Shown piece by piece: positions 56,333-64,000 of a stretch of 64,000 bases of DNA. Below the pieces are notes generated by a model that saw nothing but the letters and a program-made list of their open reading frames with translations, was not told the origin of the DNA and did not search any database. The stretch comes from Methylobacterium sp. 17Sr1-1 (GTDB taxonomy: Bacteria; Pseudomonadota; Alphaproteobacteria; Rhizobiales; Beijerinckiaceae): positions 6,345,001 to 6,409,000 of the forward strand of contig NZ_CP029552.1 of the NCBI RefSeq assembly GCF_003173775.1. Direction: 5' to 3'. Each line of letters opens with the position of its first letter. Within the stretch, counting starts at the first letter, position 1. A program made the position numbers and the translations under genes.

Positions 56333-57879
56333 CAGACCGCCTCCCCGATCGGCGTCTCGGGCGCAGGCCGCTTCGGGGCGGCGCGCTTCTGCGGCACGTC
56401 CTCCCAGATCCCGGCGGCGTGGCCGGTACCGACGCCGGCAAAGAACGAGCGCATTGCGGCGAAGCGCTCGCGCTGCCCCATGGCGCCGTTGACCACCTGC
56501 GCGAGCGACCCGGCGCCGGCGACGCCCATCAGCGGGCGGGCCGAGATCAGGTTGGTGAAGTAGAGGGCGGGAATCGCCCGCTCCTTGGCCTTCTGCACCA
56601 CCGGCGTCGTGCCGATGGCGAGGTCGGGCCGGACTTCCTCGACGGCGGCGAGATCCTGCTCCAGGGCGGCGCGGAACTGCACGCGGCAGCCACGCGCCTC
56701 GAGCCAGTCGCGGTCGGCCTCGGAATGCGGGGTGCGCGGGCAGGCGGTGCCGACGTAAGGAACCTCGGCGCCGCTCTCGACGAGGAGGCGGGCCACCAGC
56801 AATTCCGAGCCCTCGTAGCCGGTGAGCGTGATCCGGCCGCGGATCGGGTTCGCCGACAGGGCGCCGCGGATCGCCGGCAGGAACCGGTTCTTGGCCGCCG
56901 CGACCGCGGACGGGGCGACGCCGCAGGCCGCCCCGATCGCGTCGAGCCAGGCGGCGGTGCCGTCGTGGCCGACCGGGGCGGAGGCGACCGCCGGGCGGCC
57001 CGCCGCCTCGAACTCGCGCAAGGACGCGGTGTAGAACGGGTGGATCGCCGCCACCGCCGCGCAGTCGAGGGCAGCGTAGAGCTCGCGCCATTCCCGCGTC
57101 GGGACGACCGGGCCGGCACTCAAGCCCAGCGGCTCGAGGAGCGCGCCGATCTGCATCGGATCGGCCGGGAACATCTCGCCGAGCAGCGCCACGGCCGGGC
57201 GCCCGTCCCGGGGCTGGCGCGGCGCCGCGACGGGGCCGTGCTCGGCCTCGGTGCGGGCGACCTTCAGCATCGCGCCGGCGAGCACGTCCTTGGCCTCGGC
57301 ATGGGTCGGCACGCCGAAACCCGGCACGTCGATGCCGATGATCCGCACCCCGTCGATCTCCCGCGGCAGGAGCCGCAGCGGCACGCCTGACGCCGTGGGC
57401 ACGCAGAGATTGATGACCACGACCGCGTCGTGGAGCGCCGGATCGGCGGTGGCGTGGACCGCGTCGCGGATGTCCTCGAACAGCTTGCCGGTGACGAGCG
57501 TCTCGGAATTGAACGGCACGTAGCCGACGGTCCGCCGCGCGCCGTAGAAATGCGAGGTGAAAGTCAGGCCGTAGACGCAGCAGGCCGAGCCCGACAGGAT
57601 CGTCGCCGTGCGGCGCATCCGCAGGCCCACCCGCAGCGAGCCGAAGGCCGGGCACATGCTCTGCGGCTGGTCGTGCGGGCCGGTGGGATAGTCGCGCTTC
57701 AGGGCCTCCAGGGTCTCGCCCATGCCGGCGGCTTGCGCGGCTTGCCGCATCGTCTCCTTGCCGGAATGGCAGCCGAGCCCGTCCTGGCGGGTCGCCGCAA
57801 GGTTGACCGGAGTCTCGACGGGTGCGAGGTCAACAGGTGATCTTGCGCGGAGCGCCGCGAGGTCGAGGGAGGCGCCCAT
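56332..57879 (-). CDS. bchY: Chlorophyllide a reductase subunit Y
   Basis: NifD/K-like catalytic partner of BchZ, 515 residues. Cys ligands in [16 protein letters not shown] and [20 protein letters not shown], then [20 protein letters not shown]; the late [20 protein letters not shown] is also typical. Its ATG is 2 bp from the bchX stop and its stop overlaps the bchZ start, showing tight bchX-Y-Z coupling. Larger than some homologues by a C-terminal Pro/Ala-rich tail. Confidence 0.97.
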   Translation of the reverse strand: MGASLDLAALRARSPVDLAPVETPVNLAATRQDGLGCHSGKETMRQAAQAAGMGETLEALKRDYPTGPHDQPQSMCPAFGSLRVGLRMRRTATILSGSACCVYGLTFTSHFYGARRTVGYVPFNSETLVTGKLFEDIRDAVHATADPALHDAVVVINLCVPTASGVPLRLLPREIDGVRIIGIDVPGFGVPTHAEAKDVLAGAMLKVARTEAEHGPVAAPRQPRDGRPAVALLGEMFPADPMQIGALLEPLGLSAGPVVPTREWRELYAALDCAAVAAIHPFYTASLREFEAAGRPAVASAPVGHDGTAAWLDAIGAACGVAPSAVAAAKNRFLPAIRGALSANPIRGRITLTGYEGSELLVARLLVESGAEVPYVGTACPRTPHSEADRDWLEARGCRVQFRAALEQDLAAVEEVRPDLAIGTTPVVQKAKERAIPALYFTNLISARPLMGVAGAGSLAQVVNGAMGQRERFAAMRSFFAGVGTGHAAGIWEDVPQKRAAPKRPAPETPIGEAV

Positions 57880-57881
57880 GG

Positions 57882-58886
57882 TCAGACCGCCTCGTAGACG
57901 ACTTCGAGGGACGGCTTCTGCACGACGGGCTTGCCGCGCATGTCCTCGTCGCTCGCCGGATCCAGCACCACGCCGCGCCCGACCGCCTCGCCCTTGAACA
58001 GGCCGAGGAGCGCGTCCTGGGTCAGCGGGTTCGGCCGGTGCGGCTGGGCGCCGGCGACGTTCTCGGCCAGTTCGGCGAAGAGCGGGCCCCAGCGCCCGTC
58101 CGGCCGGCCGATGATCTCGTAGTTGGCGCTCTTCTTGCGGATGTCGTCGTCGGCGGGGATCGAGGCGAGGACCGGGATGCCGGCCGCTTCGGCGAAGGCC
58201 TGCGCCTCGCCGGTGCCGTCGTCCTTGTTGATGACGAGGCCGCCGACGCCGACATTGCCGCCGAGCTTGCGGAAATACTCCACCGCCGAGCAGACGTTGT
58301 TGGCGACGTAGAGCGATTGCAGGTCGTTCGAGCCGACGACGATGACCTTCTGGCACATGTCGCGGGCGATCGGCAGGCCGAAGCCGCCGCAGACCACGTC
58401 GCCCAAAAAGTCGAGCAGGACGTAGTCGAAGCCCCATTCGTGGAAGCCGAGCTTTTCCAGCAGCTCGAAGCCGTGGATGATGCCGCGCCCGCCGCAGCCG
58501 CGGCCGACCTCCGGCCCGCCGAGCTCCATCGCGAACACGCCGTCGCGCTTGAAGCAGACGTCGCCGATCGCCACGGATTCTCCGGCGAGCTTGCGCTTCG
58601 TCGAGGTCTCGATGATCGTCGGGCAGGCCCGGCCGCCGAACAGCAGCGAGGTCGTGTCGCTCTTCGGGTCGCAGCCGATCAGCAGCACCCGCTTGCTCTG
58701 CTGCGCCAGCATGTAGGACAGGTTGGCGAGCGTGAAGCTCTTGCCGATGCCGCCCTTGCCGTAGATCGCGATCACTTGCGTCTCGCGGGTCGCCGTGGTG
58801 GGGACCGGATCCGGCGGGATCGCGGCCTCCGCGCGCAGCAGCGTGGCGGAGGCCTGGAGAGCGGCGCCGTTGAGGACTGCGTTCAT
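57882..58886 (-). CDS. bchX: Chlorophyllide a reductase iron protein subunit X
   Basis: NifH-like ATP-driven electron donor of the reductase, 334 residues. P-loop in [22 protein letters not shown] in [15 protein letters not shown], and both [4Fe-4S] cysteines at [20 protein letters not shown] and [21 protein letters not shown] 35-residue N-terminal extension precedes the P-loop strand as in other BchX. It overlaps bchC by 4 bp. Confidence 0.98.
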   Translation of the reverse strand: MNAVLNGAALQASATLLRAEAAIPPDPVPTTATRETQVIAIYGKGGIGKSFTLANLSYMLAQQSKRVLLIGCDPKSDTTSLLFGGRACPTIIETSTKRKLAGESVAIGDVCFKRDGVFAMELGGPEVGRGCGGRGIIHGFELLEKLGFHEWGFDYVLLDFLGDVVCGGFGLPIARDMCQKVIVVGSNDLQSLYVANNVCSAVEYFRKLGGNVGVGGLVINKDDGTGEAQAFAEAAGIPVLASIPADDDIRKKSANYEIIGRPDGRWGPLFAELAENVAGAQPHRPNPLTQDALLGLFKGEAVGRGVVLDPASDEDMRGKPVVQKPSLEVVYEAV

Positions 58887-59818
58887 GGGCGGGCGCTCCA
58901 ATCGAGGACCATCTTGAGGCAGGCGGGATCGCCGAAGGCGGTGCGGTAGGCGCTCGACGCCTCGGCCGCCGGGCGGCGGTGGGTGACGAGGCCGTCGAGC
59001 GACAGGACGCCGCTGCCGGCGAGCGCCGCGACGGCGTCGAGGTCGCCGGGCTGCCACTGCGCCGCGACGCGGATGCGCGCCTCGCGCAGGAAAGCCGGCG
59101 CGAAGGCGAAGGAGAGCGGCGCCTCGTAGAAGCCGGCCAGCACCACCTCGCCGCCGGGCGCGAGCCGGGCGATCAGCGTGTCGAGGAGGCCGGCATCGCC
59201 GCTCGCGTCGATGATGCGGGCGTAACGCCTCTCGTCCTGCTCCGGGTCGGTCACCTCGTACCCCTCGGCACCGTCGCGGCGGGCGGGATCACGCTCCCAC
59301 ACCACCGGGTCGAGGCCGTCGATCCGGGCGAGGCGGGCCAGCAGGCGCCCGAGGGTGCCGTGGCCGACGATGAGCTGGCGCCCGGACCCCGGGCTGCCGG
59401 CGAGCGCGTGACGGGCGGTGGCGGCGAGCGCCAGCAGGATGCCCTGCTCAGCCAGCGTCTCGGGGATCGGCCGCAGCCGGCTGCCCGCGGAGACGAGGTG
59501 GGAGGCCGCGCCTCCGAACAACCCGCGGACCGGCCCGAAGCAGCGGGCGCCCGGCACGAACACCGTCTCGCCGACCCGGCGACCGGATTCGGGGCCCGCC
59601 TCGACCACGCGGCCGACGGATTCGTAGCCCGGGACCAACGGGTAGCCCATGCCGGGGAAGTCCGGCATCCGGCCCGACCAGAGCAGGCGCTCGGTGCCGG
59701 TGCTGATGCCGCTCCAGGCGACCTCGACGGTCGCATCGGCGGGCCCGGGTGCGTCGAGAGCGAGCCGGGCGAGGCCGAGCCGTTCGGGACGGTCGAGGAT
59801 CACGGCCTGCGCGTGCAT
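58883..59818 (-). CDS. bchC: 3-hydroxyethyl bacteriochlorophyllide a dehydrogenase
   Basis: Oxidises the 3-hydroxyethyl group to acetyl on the way to bacteriochlorophyll a. 311 residues of the zinc-alcohol-dehydrogenase-like fold: [40 protein letters not shown] and the NAD-binding [23 protein letters not shown] 59818 ([20 protein letters not shown]) matches the family start; an in-frame ATG at 59863 falls inside the promoter region. First gene of the bchCXYZ-puf unit, with paired regulator-like sites directly upstream. Confidence 0.97.
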   Translation of the reverse strand: MHAQAVILDRPERLGLARLALDAPGPADATVEVAWSGISTGTERLLWSGRMPDFPGMGYPLVPGYESVGRVVEAGPESGRRVGETVFVPGARCFGPVRGLFGGAASHLVSAGSRLRPIPETLAEQGILLALAATARHALAGSPGSGRQLIVGHGTLGRLLARLARIDGLDPVVWERDPARRDGAEGYEVTDPEQDERRYARIIDASGDAGLLDTLIARLAPGGEVVLAGFYEAPLSFAFAPAFLREARIRVAAQWQPGDLDAVAALAGSGVLSLDGLVTHRRPAAEASSAYRTAFGDPACLKMVLDWSARP

Positions 59819-59864
59819 GCGGTACGGCCCCCTCTCGCGGAAAACTGCCGCTTCGCGCGGCACT

Positions 59865-59908
59865 CGTCATCTTAGATGGACGACAACCTTCGTCAAGTTT
59901 ACTTTACA
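59865..59908 (-). promoter_or_regulatory. bchC promoter with two tandem PpsR/CrtJ-type sites
   Basis: Two 18-bp near-consensus sites (TGT-N12-ACA type): CGTCATCTTAGATGGACG (59865-59882) and CGTCAAGTTTACTTTACA (59891-59908), separated by exactly 8 bp, the spacing known for CrtJ/PpsR at the Rhodobacter bchC promoter. Minus-strand promoter elements TTGACG (59891-59896) and TAAGAT (59869-59874), 16 bp apart, overlap both sites, so binding would block sigma-70 polymerase. Each site has one or two mismatches. Confidence 0.65.
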
Positions 59909-59928
59909 CTTTTTGTACGCGTGAACCG

Positions 59929-61083
59929 TCAGGGCGCGGTTGCGACGAGCAGGCGGACCAGCATCGGGCGTCGCGTCCGGTGCTCGCGCACCCGCGCGAA
60001 GCCGGCGCTCTCGAGCATCGCGGTGAGTTCGGCGGCGGTCCGGGGCCGGCCGCTCCCCATGGCGAGGAGGTAGAAGCCGAAATAGGCGTCGCCGACCGGC
60101 TCGGCACCGGGAGTGTTGGCCATCGGTTCGGCGAGGAGCAGCGTGCCGCCGGGCGGCAGGGCCGCGCGGGCCGCCTTGAGGAGGGCGAGGGCGGGCCCGT
60201 CGTCGTGGTCGTGCACGACCCGCACCAGCGAGACTGCGTCGGCTCCCGGCGGCAATCCATCGTGAAAGCTGCCGCCGCCCGCCGTGGCGCGCCCCGAGAG
60301 CCCTTCCGCGGCGAAGCGGCGCCCGGCGCGGGCCGCGACCGGCGGCAGGTCGAACAGGGTGACGCGCAAGGACGGGGCGCTCCGCGCCGCCTCGACCGCG
60401 AAGGCGCCCTCGCCGCCGCCGACATCGAGGAGATGGGTGTGAGGGCCAAGCGGATAGGCGTCGAGGATGTCGCGGGCGACGAGCGCCTGCGAGGCGCCCA
60501 TCAGCGCGCCGTAGGGGGCGACCGCGTCCTCGTCGATCCCGGCCGGGTCGTCGGTGCCCGCATAGGCCCAGTACCCGGAGAGCCGCGTCGGTCCGCCGGT
60601 GCCGCGCAGCAGCGCTACGGGATCGCGCAGGTCGTCGTAGAGCATGGCGTGGTGGGCGACCATCGCGGCGACGGACGGGTTGCCGAGGAGCGCGGCGCCG
60701 AGGTCGCCGAGGGCGAAGCGCCCGTCGCGCAGGGCCGTCAGGAGGCCCAGGGAGGCGGCGGCGCGCAGCAGGCACAGCGCCCGGTCCGGCGGCAGGTCGA
60801 GGCGCCGGGCCAGATCCTCGGGCGCGAGCGGGCCGTCGGCGAGGATCCGGAACAGGTCGAGGCGCAAAGCGGCGGCGAGCACCTGCGCGTAGACGAAGCC
60901 GGCGCAGAGATCGAACAGGGTCCGGGCGTTGCGCTGCGCGATGCCGCGGGTGGGCGGGAAGGCGGCGGCGAAACGCTGGAAGCGGGGGCTCGCGATCAGG
61001 CGGTGGCGCCAGGCGAGGAGGCGGTCGCGCCAGGGGGGAGAAGCGACAGGGGTCGCCGGAAGGGCGCGCGGGCCGGGCTTCAT
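59929..61083 (-). CDS. crtF: Carotenoid O-methyltransferase (hydroxyneurosporene type)
   Basis: SAM-dependent methylation of the 1-hydroxy group in the spirilloxanthin/spheroidene series. 384 residues of the O-methyltransferase (COMT-like) family: SAM-binding THLLDVGGGEGAFAVEAARS, then RVTLFDLPPVAARAGRRFAA, GGSFHDGLPPGADAVSLVRV and catalytic VRVVHDHDDGPALALL. ATG 61083 (MKPGPRALPATPVASPPWRD) is chosen because upstream codons fall in a repeat-bearing gap. The bchC promoter follows it, and crtE precedes it on the same strand. Confidence 0.94.
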   Translation of the reverse strand: MKPGPRALPATPVASPPWRDRLLAWRHRLIASPRFQRFAAAFPPTRGIAQRNARTLFDLCAGFVYAQVLAAALRLDLFRILADGPLAPEDLARRLDLPPDRALCLLRAAASLGLLTALRDGRFALGDLGAALLGNPSVAAMVAHHAMLYDDLRDPVALLRGTGGPTRLSGYWAYAGTDDPAGIDEDAVAPYGALMGASQALVARDILDAYPLGPHTHLLDVGGGEGAFAVEAARSAPSLRVTLFDLPPVAARAGRRFAAEGLSGRATAGGGSFHDGLPPGADAVSLVRVVHDHDDGPALALLKAARAALPPGGTLLLAEPMANTPGAEPVGDAYFGFYLLAMGSGRPRTAAELTAMLESAGFARVREHRTRRPMLVRLLVATAP

Positions 61084-61089
61084 CACCCT

Positions 61090-61340
61090 CTCTCCCCGGC
61101 AGAGGGCAGGGCTGTCCGGGTAAAAGAAATGGCGCGCCTCCCCTCTCCCGTTTGGGAGAGGGGTCGGGGGTGAGGGTGACACGCTTCAGTATAAACCTCT
61201 GAGCGTGGTGCTGGCAGCTCAACGTTCAGTGCCTCACTCGGAAGCGTGTCACCCTCACCCCTACCCCTCTCCCAATCGGGAGAGGGGATCCCGCGCCTGA
61301 TTCTAAAAGGGATTTTCTCCGGACAGCACTGCGCAGAGGG
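61090..61340. repeat. Composite palindromic element, copy C (between crtE and crtF)
   Basis: Large inverted repeat: a left arm at about 61141-61187, containing two small hairpins of GGGAGAGGGG, and a right arm at about 61241-61287; arms meet at GTGACACGCTTC and GAAGCGTGTCAC. The outer sequence GGCAGGGCTGTCCGGGTAAA and AGAAATGGCGCG matches the ends of copies A and B in the serine-cycle operon. The 313-bp gap 61084-61396 contains nothing else identifiable. Confidence 0.8.
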
Positions 61341-61396
61341 GGGAGGGTCGAGGGCGCGCGGCGCCCCGTCGGTGGATGCTCTCCCGGCCATCGCGT

Positions 61397-62302
61397 TCAC
61401 GCCACCACCAGGCTCTGCGCCAGCCGGGCCGGCAGGAACAGCCGCGTCTGGGCCAGGATCTCCTCGCGCAGGGCCGCGACGCCGGGGCAGTCGGGGATCA
61501 CCGCCATCGCCTCGTGGGCGAGGTCGGAGAGGCGGCGAAGCGCCCCGTCCATGCCGAGCAAGGCCGCCGCGTTCGGTCGCCCGAGGGTCACGTCGCGCCC
61601 GACCGGCTTGCCGATCTCCTCCTGGCGGCAGGCGACGTCGCGCAGGTCGTCGGCGACCTGGTAGGCCTCGCCGAGATACTCGCCGAGCAGCCGCCAGCCC
61701 ATCGGCTCGGCCCCGGCGGCGGCCGCACCCGTCACCGTGGAAGCGGCGAAGAGCGCGCCGGTCTTGGCCTGCTGGTAGACCGAGAGCCCGACCTGCGGCT
61801 CGGATTCCCAGGCCTGCCCCGCCACGATGCCGGCGGGCGAGCCTACCGCCCGGGCCACCAGCCCGACGAGAGCCGCGAGCCGGGTCGGGGTTCTCGCTGC
61901 GCCGCGGGCGAGCGTCTCGAAGGCGAGCACGATCAGCGCGTCGCCCGTCAGGAGCGCCACCGGCTCGCCATAGGCGACGTGGACCGTCGGCTTCTGGCGC
62001 CGGAGCGCCGCGTCGTCGAAGCAGGGCAGGTCGTCGTGGACCAGCGAGGCGCAGTGCAGGAGCTCGATGGCGGCGGCCGCCGCGTCCGAGGCGGCGGGGT
62101 CGTCGTCGCCGCAGGCGCGGGCGACCGCGAGGCAGAGGCGGGGCCGGATCCGGTGCCCGCCCGGGAAGACCGCGTAGCGGATCGCCTCCGCCAGGCGTGG
62201 CGGCGCGCCCGGCGCCTCCGCGTAGGACACGGCCACGTCGAGCGCCCGCTCGATGCGCCGCCCGTGGTCCACGGTTCCCCTCGCTCCGATTCCCGCGATC
62301 AT
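61397..62302 (-). CDS. crtE: Geranylgeranyl diphosphate synthase
   Basis: Makes GGPP for carotenoids and bacteriochlorophyll phytol. 301 residues of the trans-prenyltransferase fold. Both Asp-rich motifs are present: the first in SLVHDDLPCFDDAALRRQKP (DDxxxxD form) and the second in AYQVADDLRDVACRQEEIGK; GGHRIRPRLCLAVARA and DVTLGRPNAAALLG are also typical. ATG 62302 is chosen over 62323 because GGGAG lies 7 bp upstream and the longer form would start inside a PpsR-type site. Confidence 0.95.
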   Translation of the reverse strand: MIAGIGARGTVDHGRRIERALDVAVSYAEAPGAPPRLAEAIRYAVFPGGHRIRPRLCLAVARACGDDDPAASDAAAAAIELLHCASLVHDDLPCFDDAALRRQKPTVHVAYGEPVALLTGDALIVLAFETLARGAARTPTRLAALVGLVARAVGSPAGIVAGQAWESEPQVGLSVYQQAKTGALFAASTVTGAAAAGAEPMGWRLLGEYLGEAYQVADDLRDVACRQEEIGKPVGRDVTLGRPNAAALLGMDGALRRLSDLAHEAMAVIPDCPGVAALREEILAQTRLFLPARLAQSLVVA

Positions 62303-62317
62303 GACGTCTCTCCCGGA

Positions 62318-62361
62318 TGTCATTTCGTTTGAACATCTCAGACTGTCAATTTAGATTGACA
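62318..62361. promoter_or_regulatory. Two tandem PpsR/CrtJ sites between crtE and crtD
   Basis: TGTCATTTCGTTTGAACA (62318-62335) and TGTCAATTTAGATTGACA (62344-62361) both match TGT-N12-ACA exactly, with an 8-bp spacer. The second is nearly a perfect palindrome and holds a TTGACA on both strands, so it overlaps the -35 of both divergent promoters. PpsR/CrtJ represses such promoters under oxygen and light. Confidence 0.8.
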
Positions 62362-62385
62362 CCGTTGCCTCGGGAGATCAACGGC

Positions 62386-63866
62386 GTGGCGGACGAACGC
62401 GTGGTGGTGATCGGGGCGGGCATCGGCGGGCTGGTCGCCGCCCTGAAGCTCGCCGCCGCCGGCCTGCCGGTGACGCTGGTCGAGAAGGAACCGACGCCCG
62501 GCGGCAAGATGCGCCGGGTCCAGGCGGGACCGCTCGCGGTCGAGGCCGGCCCGACGGTCTTCACCATGCGCTGGGTCTTCGACGAGATTTTTTCCGAGTG
62601 CGGCGCCGATCTCGCCTCCCGCGTCGCCCTCGCCCCCGCGTCGGTGCTCGCCCGCCACGCCTGGAGCGGAAGCGAGCGCCTCGACCTCTTCGCCGATCCC
62701 GCCCGCTCCGAGGCCGCGATCGCGGATTTCGCCGGCCCGCGCGAGGCGGAGGGTTTTCGGCGTTTTCGCGATCGGGCCGCGGAGATCTACCGCACCCTGG
62801 AGGGCCTGTTCATCCGCGGCCAGCGGCCGAGCCCGGTCGACCTCGCGATGCGGGCCGGGCCCAGGGGCCTGGGCGGGCTGATGCGGATCCAGCCCTTCAC
62901 CACGCTCTGGACCGCGCTCGGCGAGCATTTTCGCGATCCGCGCCTGCGCCAGCTCTTCGGCCGCTACGCCACCTATTGCGGCTCCTCGCCCTACGCGGCC
63001 CCCGCGACGCTGATGCTCGTCGCCCATGTCGAGATGGAGGGGGTCTGGACCGTCGCGGGCGGGCTGTCGCGGCTGGCCGCCGCCGTCGCGGATCTCGCCG
63101 CCGAGCGGGGGGCCGTCCTGCGCTACGGCGCGGCCGCGACGGAGATCGTCGTCGCGGGCGGGCGCGTGACCGGCGTCGCCCTCGACACCGGCGAGCGGCT
63201 GGCGGCGACCCGCGTGGTGGCGAATGCCGACGCGGCGGCGCTCGCCGGCGGGCTGTTCGGGAGGGAACCGGCCCGGGCGGTCGATCCGGTGCCGGCGGGC
63301 GGGCGCTCGCTCTCGGCCGTGACCTTCGCGGTGGCGGGCCGGCCTGCGGGCTTCGACCTCGTGCGCCACAACGTGTTCTTCTCGCCCGATTACGGGGCCG
63401 AGTTCGCCGACCTGACCCGGGCCGGCCGCCTGCCGCGGGACCCCACCGTCTATGTCTGCGCGCAGGACCGCCACGACGATGCGGTGCCGTCGCAGTCTCC
63501 GGAAGCCCTGCTCTGCCTCGTCAACGCGCCCGCCCGCGGCGCCGCCTTGCTGCCTGAGGAGATCGCCCGATGCCACGACACGATGAGCCGGCGGCTCTCC
63601 GCCTGCGGCCTGACGATCGCCGAGACGGCGCGGACGACCACGAATCCGGCGGAGTTCGAGACGCTGTTCCCGGCGACGGGCGGAGCGCTCTACGGCCGGG
63701 CCTCGCACGGCTGGATGGCGTCGTTCCGCCGCCCGGGGGCGCGCACGCGCCTGCCGGGGCTGTACCTCGCGGGGGCAGCGTCCATCCGGGGCCGGGCGTG
63801 CCGATGGCGGCGCAATCGGGCCGGCTCGCGGCGGCGAGCGTCCTGCGGGACCTCGGTTCGACCTGA
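62386..63866 (+). pseudogene. crtD: Carotenoid 3,4-desaturase CrtD with a frameshift near the 3' end
   Basis: FAD-dependent carotenoid desaturase (methoxyneurosporene/1-hydroxycarotenoid 3,4-desaturase). From GTG 62386: FAD-binding VVVIGAGIGGLVAALKLAAA, EKEPTPGGKMRRVQAGPLAV, FGRYATYCGSSPYAAPATLM. The reading frame breaks in GGGGG at 63771-63775: reading on gives LYLAGAASIRG and an open but foreign frame to the window end, whereas the -1 frame restores the canonical tail GGSVHPGPGVPMAAQSGRLA and stops at 63866. One missing G would repair it. Listed as a broken gene; a sequencing error or true mutation cannot be told apart here. Confidence 0.85.
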
Positions 63867-63868
63867 GC

Positions 63869-64000
63869 GTGCCGCCCGGCGGCTACGCCTGGTGGTACGT
63901 CGACGGCGTCAGCGACGACGGGCAGCACGGGATCACCGTCATCGCGTTCCTCGGCAGCGTGTTCTCGCCCTACTACGCCTGGAGCGGGCGCGGGGACCCG
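63869..64000 (+). CDS. crtC: Carotenoid 1,2-hydratase CrtC, 5' part only
   Basis: Hydroxyneurosporene synthase adding water at the carotenoid end. The reading frame gives RFDLSVPPGGYAWWYVDG followed by VSDDGQHGITVIAFLGS and VFSPYYAWSGRGDP, the well-conserved CrtC N-terminus. No stop before the window end. GTG 63869, 2 bp after the crtD stop codon, is the only near start in frame; the similarity extends five codons further upstream, so the start is uncertain. crtD-crtC order is typical of photosynthesis clusters. Confidence 0.85.
   Translation, partial: MPPGGYAWWYVDGVSDDGQHGITVIAFLGSVFSPYYAWSGRGDP

Noticed and set aside
62303..62323. Longer CrtE start at 62323
   Set aside because: No ribosome site, and it would put the start codon inside a perfect PpsR-type site; 62302 has GGGAG at good spacing.
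9000..64000. CRISPR arrays, tRNA or rRNA genes, prophage or insertion-sequence transposases
   Set aside because: Looked for repeat-spacer periodicity, cloverleaf-like sequences and transposase motifs; none seen. The repeats found are short palindromic intergenic elements without coding capacity.

Overview
The window is GC-rich (about 70%) alphaproteobacterial chromosome, most likely from a pink-pigmented facultative methylotroph of the genus Methylobacterium (or a close relative). Two gene sets support this. One is a serine-cycle C1-assimilation cluster (sga, hprA, mtdA, fchA, mtkA, mtkB, ppc). The other is a bacteriochlorophyll/carotenoid/reaction-centre cluster (bchCXYZ, pufBALMC, crtE, crtF, crtD, crtC). 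The genus call is inference from gene content and order; no rRNA or housekeeping phylogeny was possible.

Layout. 0-6.7 kb: endonuclease III, then a metal-efflux locus (His/Cys-rich secreted protein, membrane-fused RND adaptor, HME-type RND pump, small secreted His-containing protein). 6.9-12.1 kb: acyl carrier protein, acyltransferase, Wzz-type chain-length protein and a polytopic polymerase/ligase candidate (surface polysaccharide). 12.1-28.3 kb: mixed housekeeping: orphan HTH protein, hybrid histidine kinase with a degraded ATPase domain, BcsS-like porin, malate synthase G, DUF2076, L,D-transpeptidase, CheZ-like phosphatase, GT61, uvrC-pgsA-moaD, DUF3616, metal-binding lipocalin-free substrate-binding protein of the ZnuA/TroA family. 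28.5-37.9 kb (minus strand): serine-cycle operon. 38-50.6 kb: small secreted and hypothetical proteins, ATP12 chaperone, HAD phosphatase, PsiF-like protein, RluA-type pseudouridine synthase, ParA, RarA, an HxlR regulator divergent from an NAD(P)-binding protein, meaB and a DUF900 hydrolase. 50.8-62.3 kb (minus): photosynthesis superoperon read crtE, crtF, then bchC-bchX-bchY-bchZ-(pufQ-like)-pufB-pufA-pufL-pufM-pufC, closed by a hairpin terminator. 62.3-64 kb (plus): divergent crtD and the start of crtC; the window ends inside crtC.

How the parts work together. mtdA/fchA bring formate-level C1 units to methylene-H4F; sga and hprA carry glyoxylate/serine carbon to glycerate; ppc and mtkAB make oxaloacetate and malyl-CoA. 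The usual next gene, malyl-CoA lyase, is not present after ppc. malate synthase (16.4 kb) and meaB (48 kb) belong to glyoxylate handling and the ethylmalonyl-CoA/methylmalonyl-CoA route. The photosynthesis cluster supplies chlorophyllide reductase, the reaction centre, LH1 and spirilloxanthin-series carotenoid enzymes. Two control regions (before bchC, and between crtE and crtD) each carry two tandem 18-bp sites of the PpsR/CrtJ type separated by exactly 8 bp.

Most notable: a one-base frameshift in a G run near the 3' end of crtD; the paired PpsR-type sites; a roughly 220-bp palindromic intergenic element present in opposite orientations at two places inside the serine-cycle operon, with a related composite copy between crtE and crtF; and a sensor kinase whose ATP-binding motifs look destroyed while its receiver is intact.
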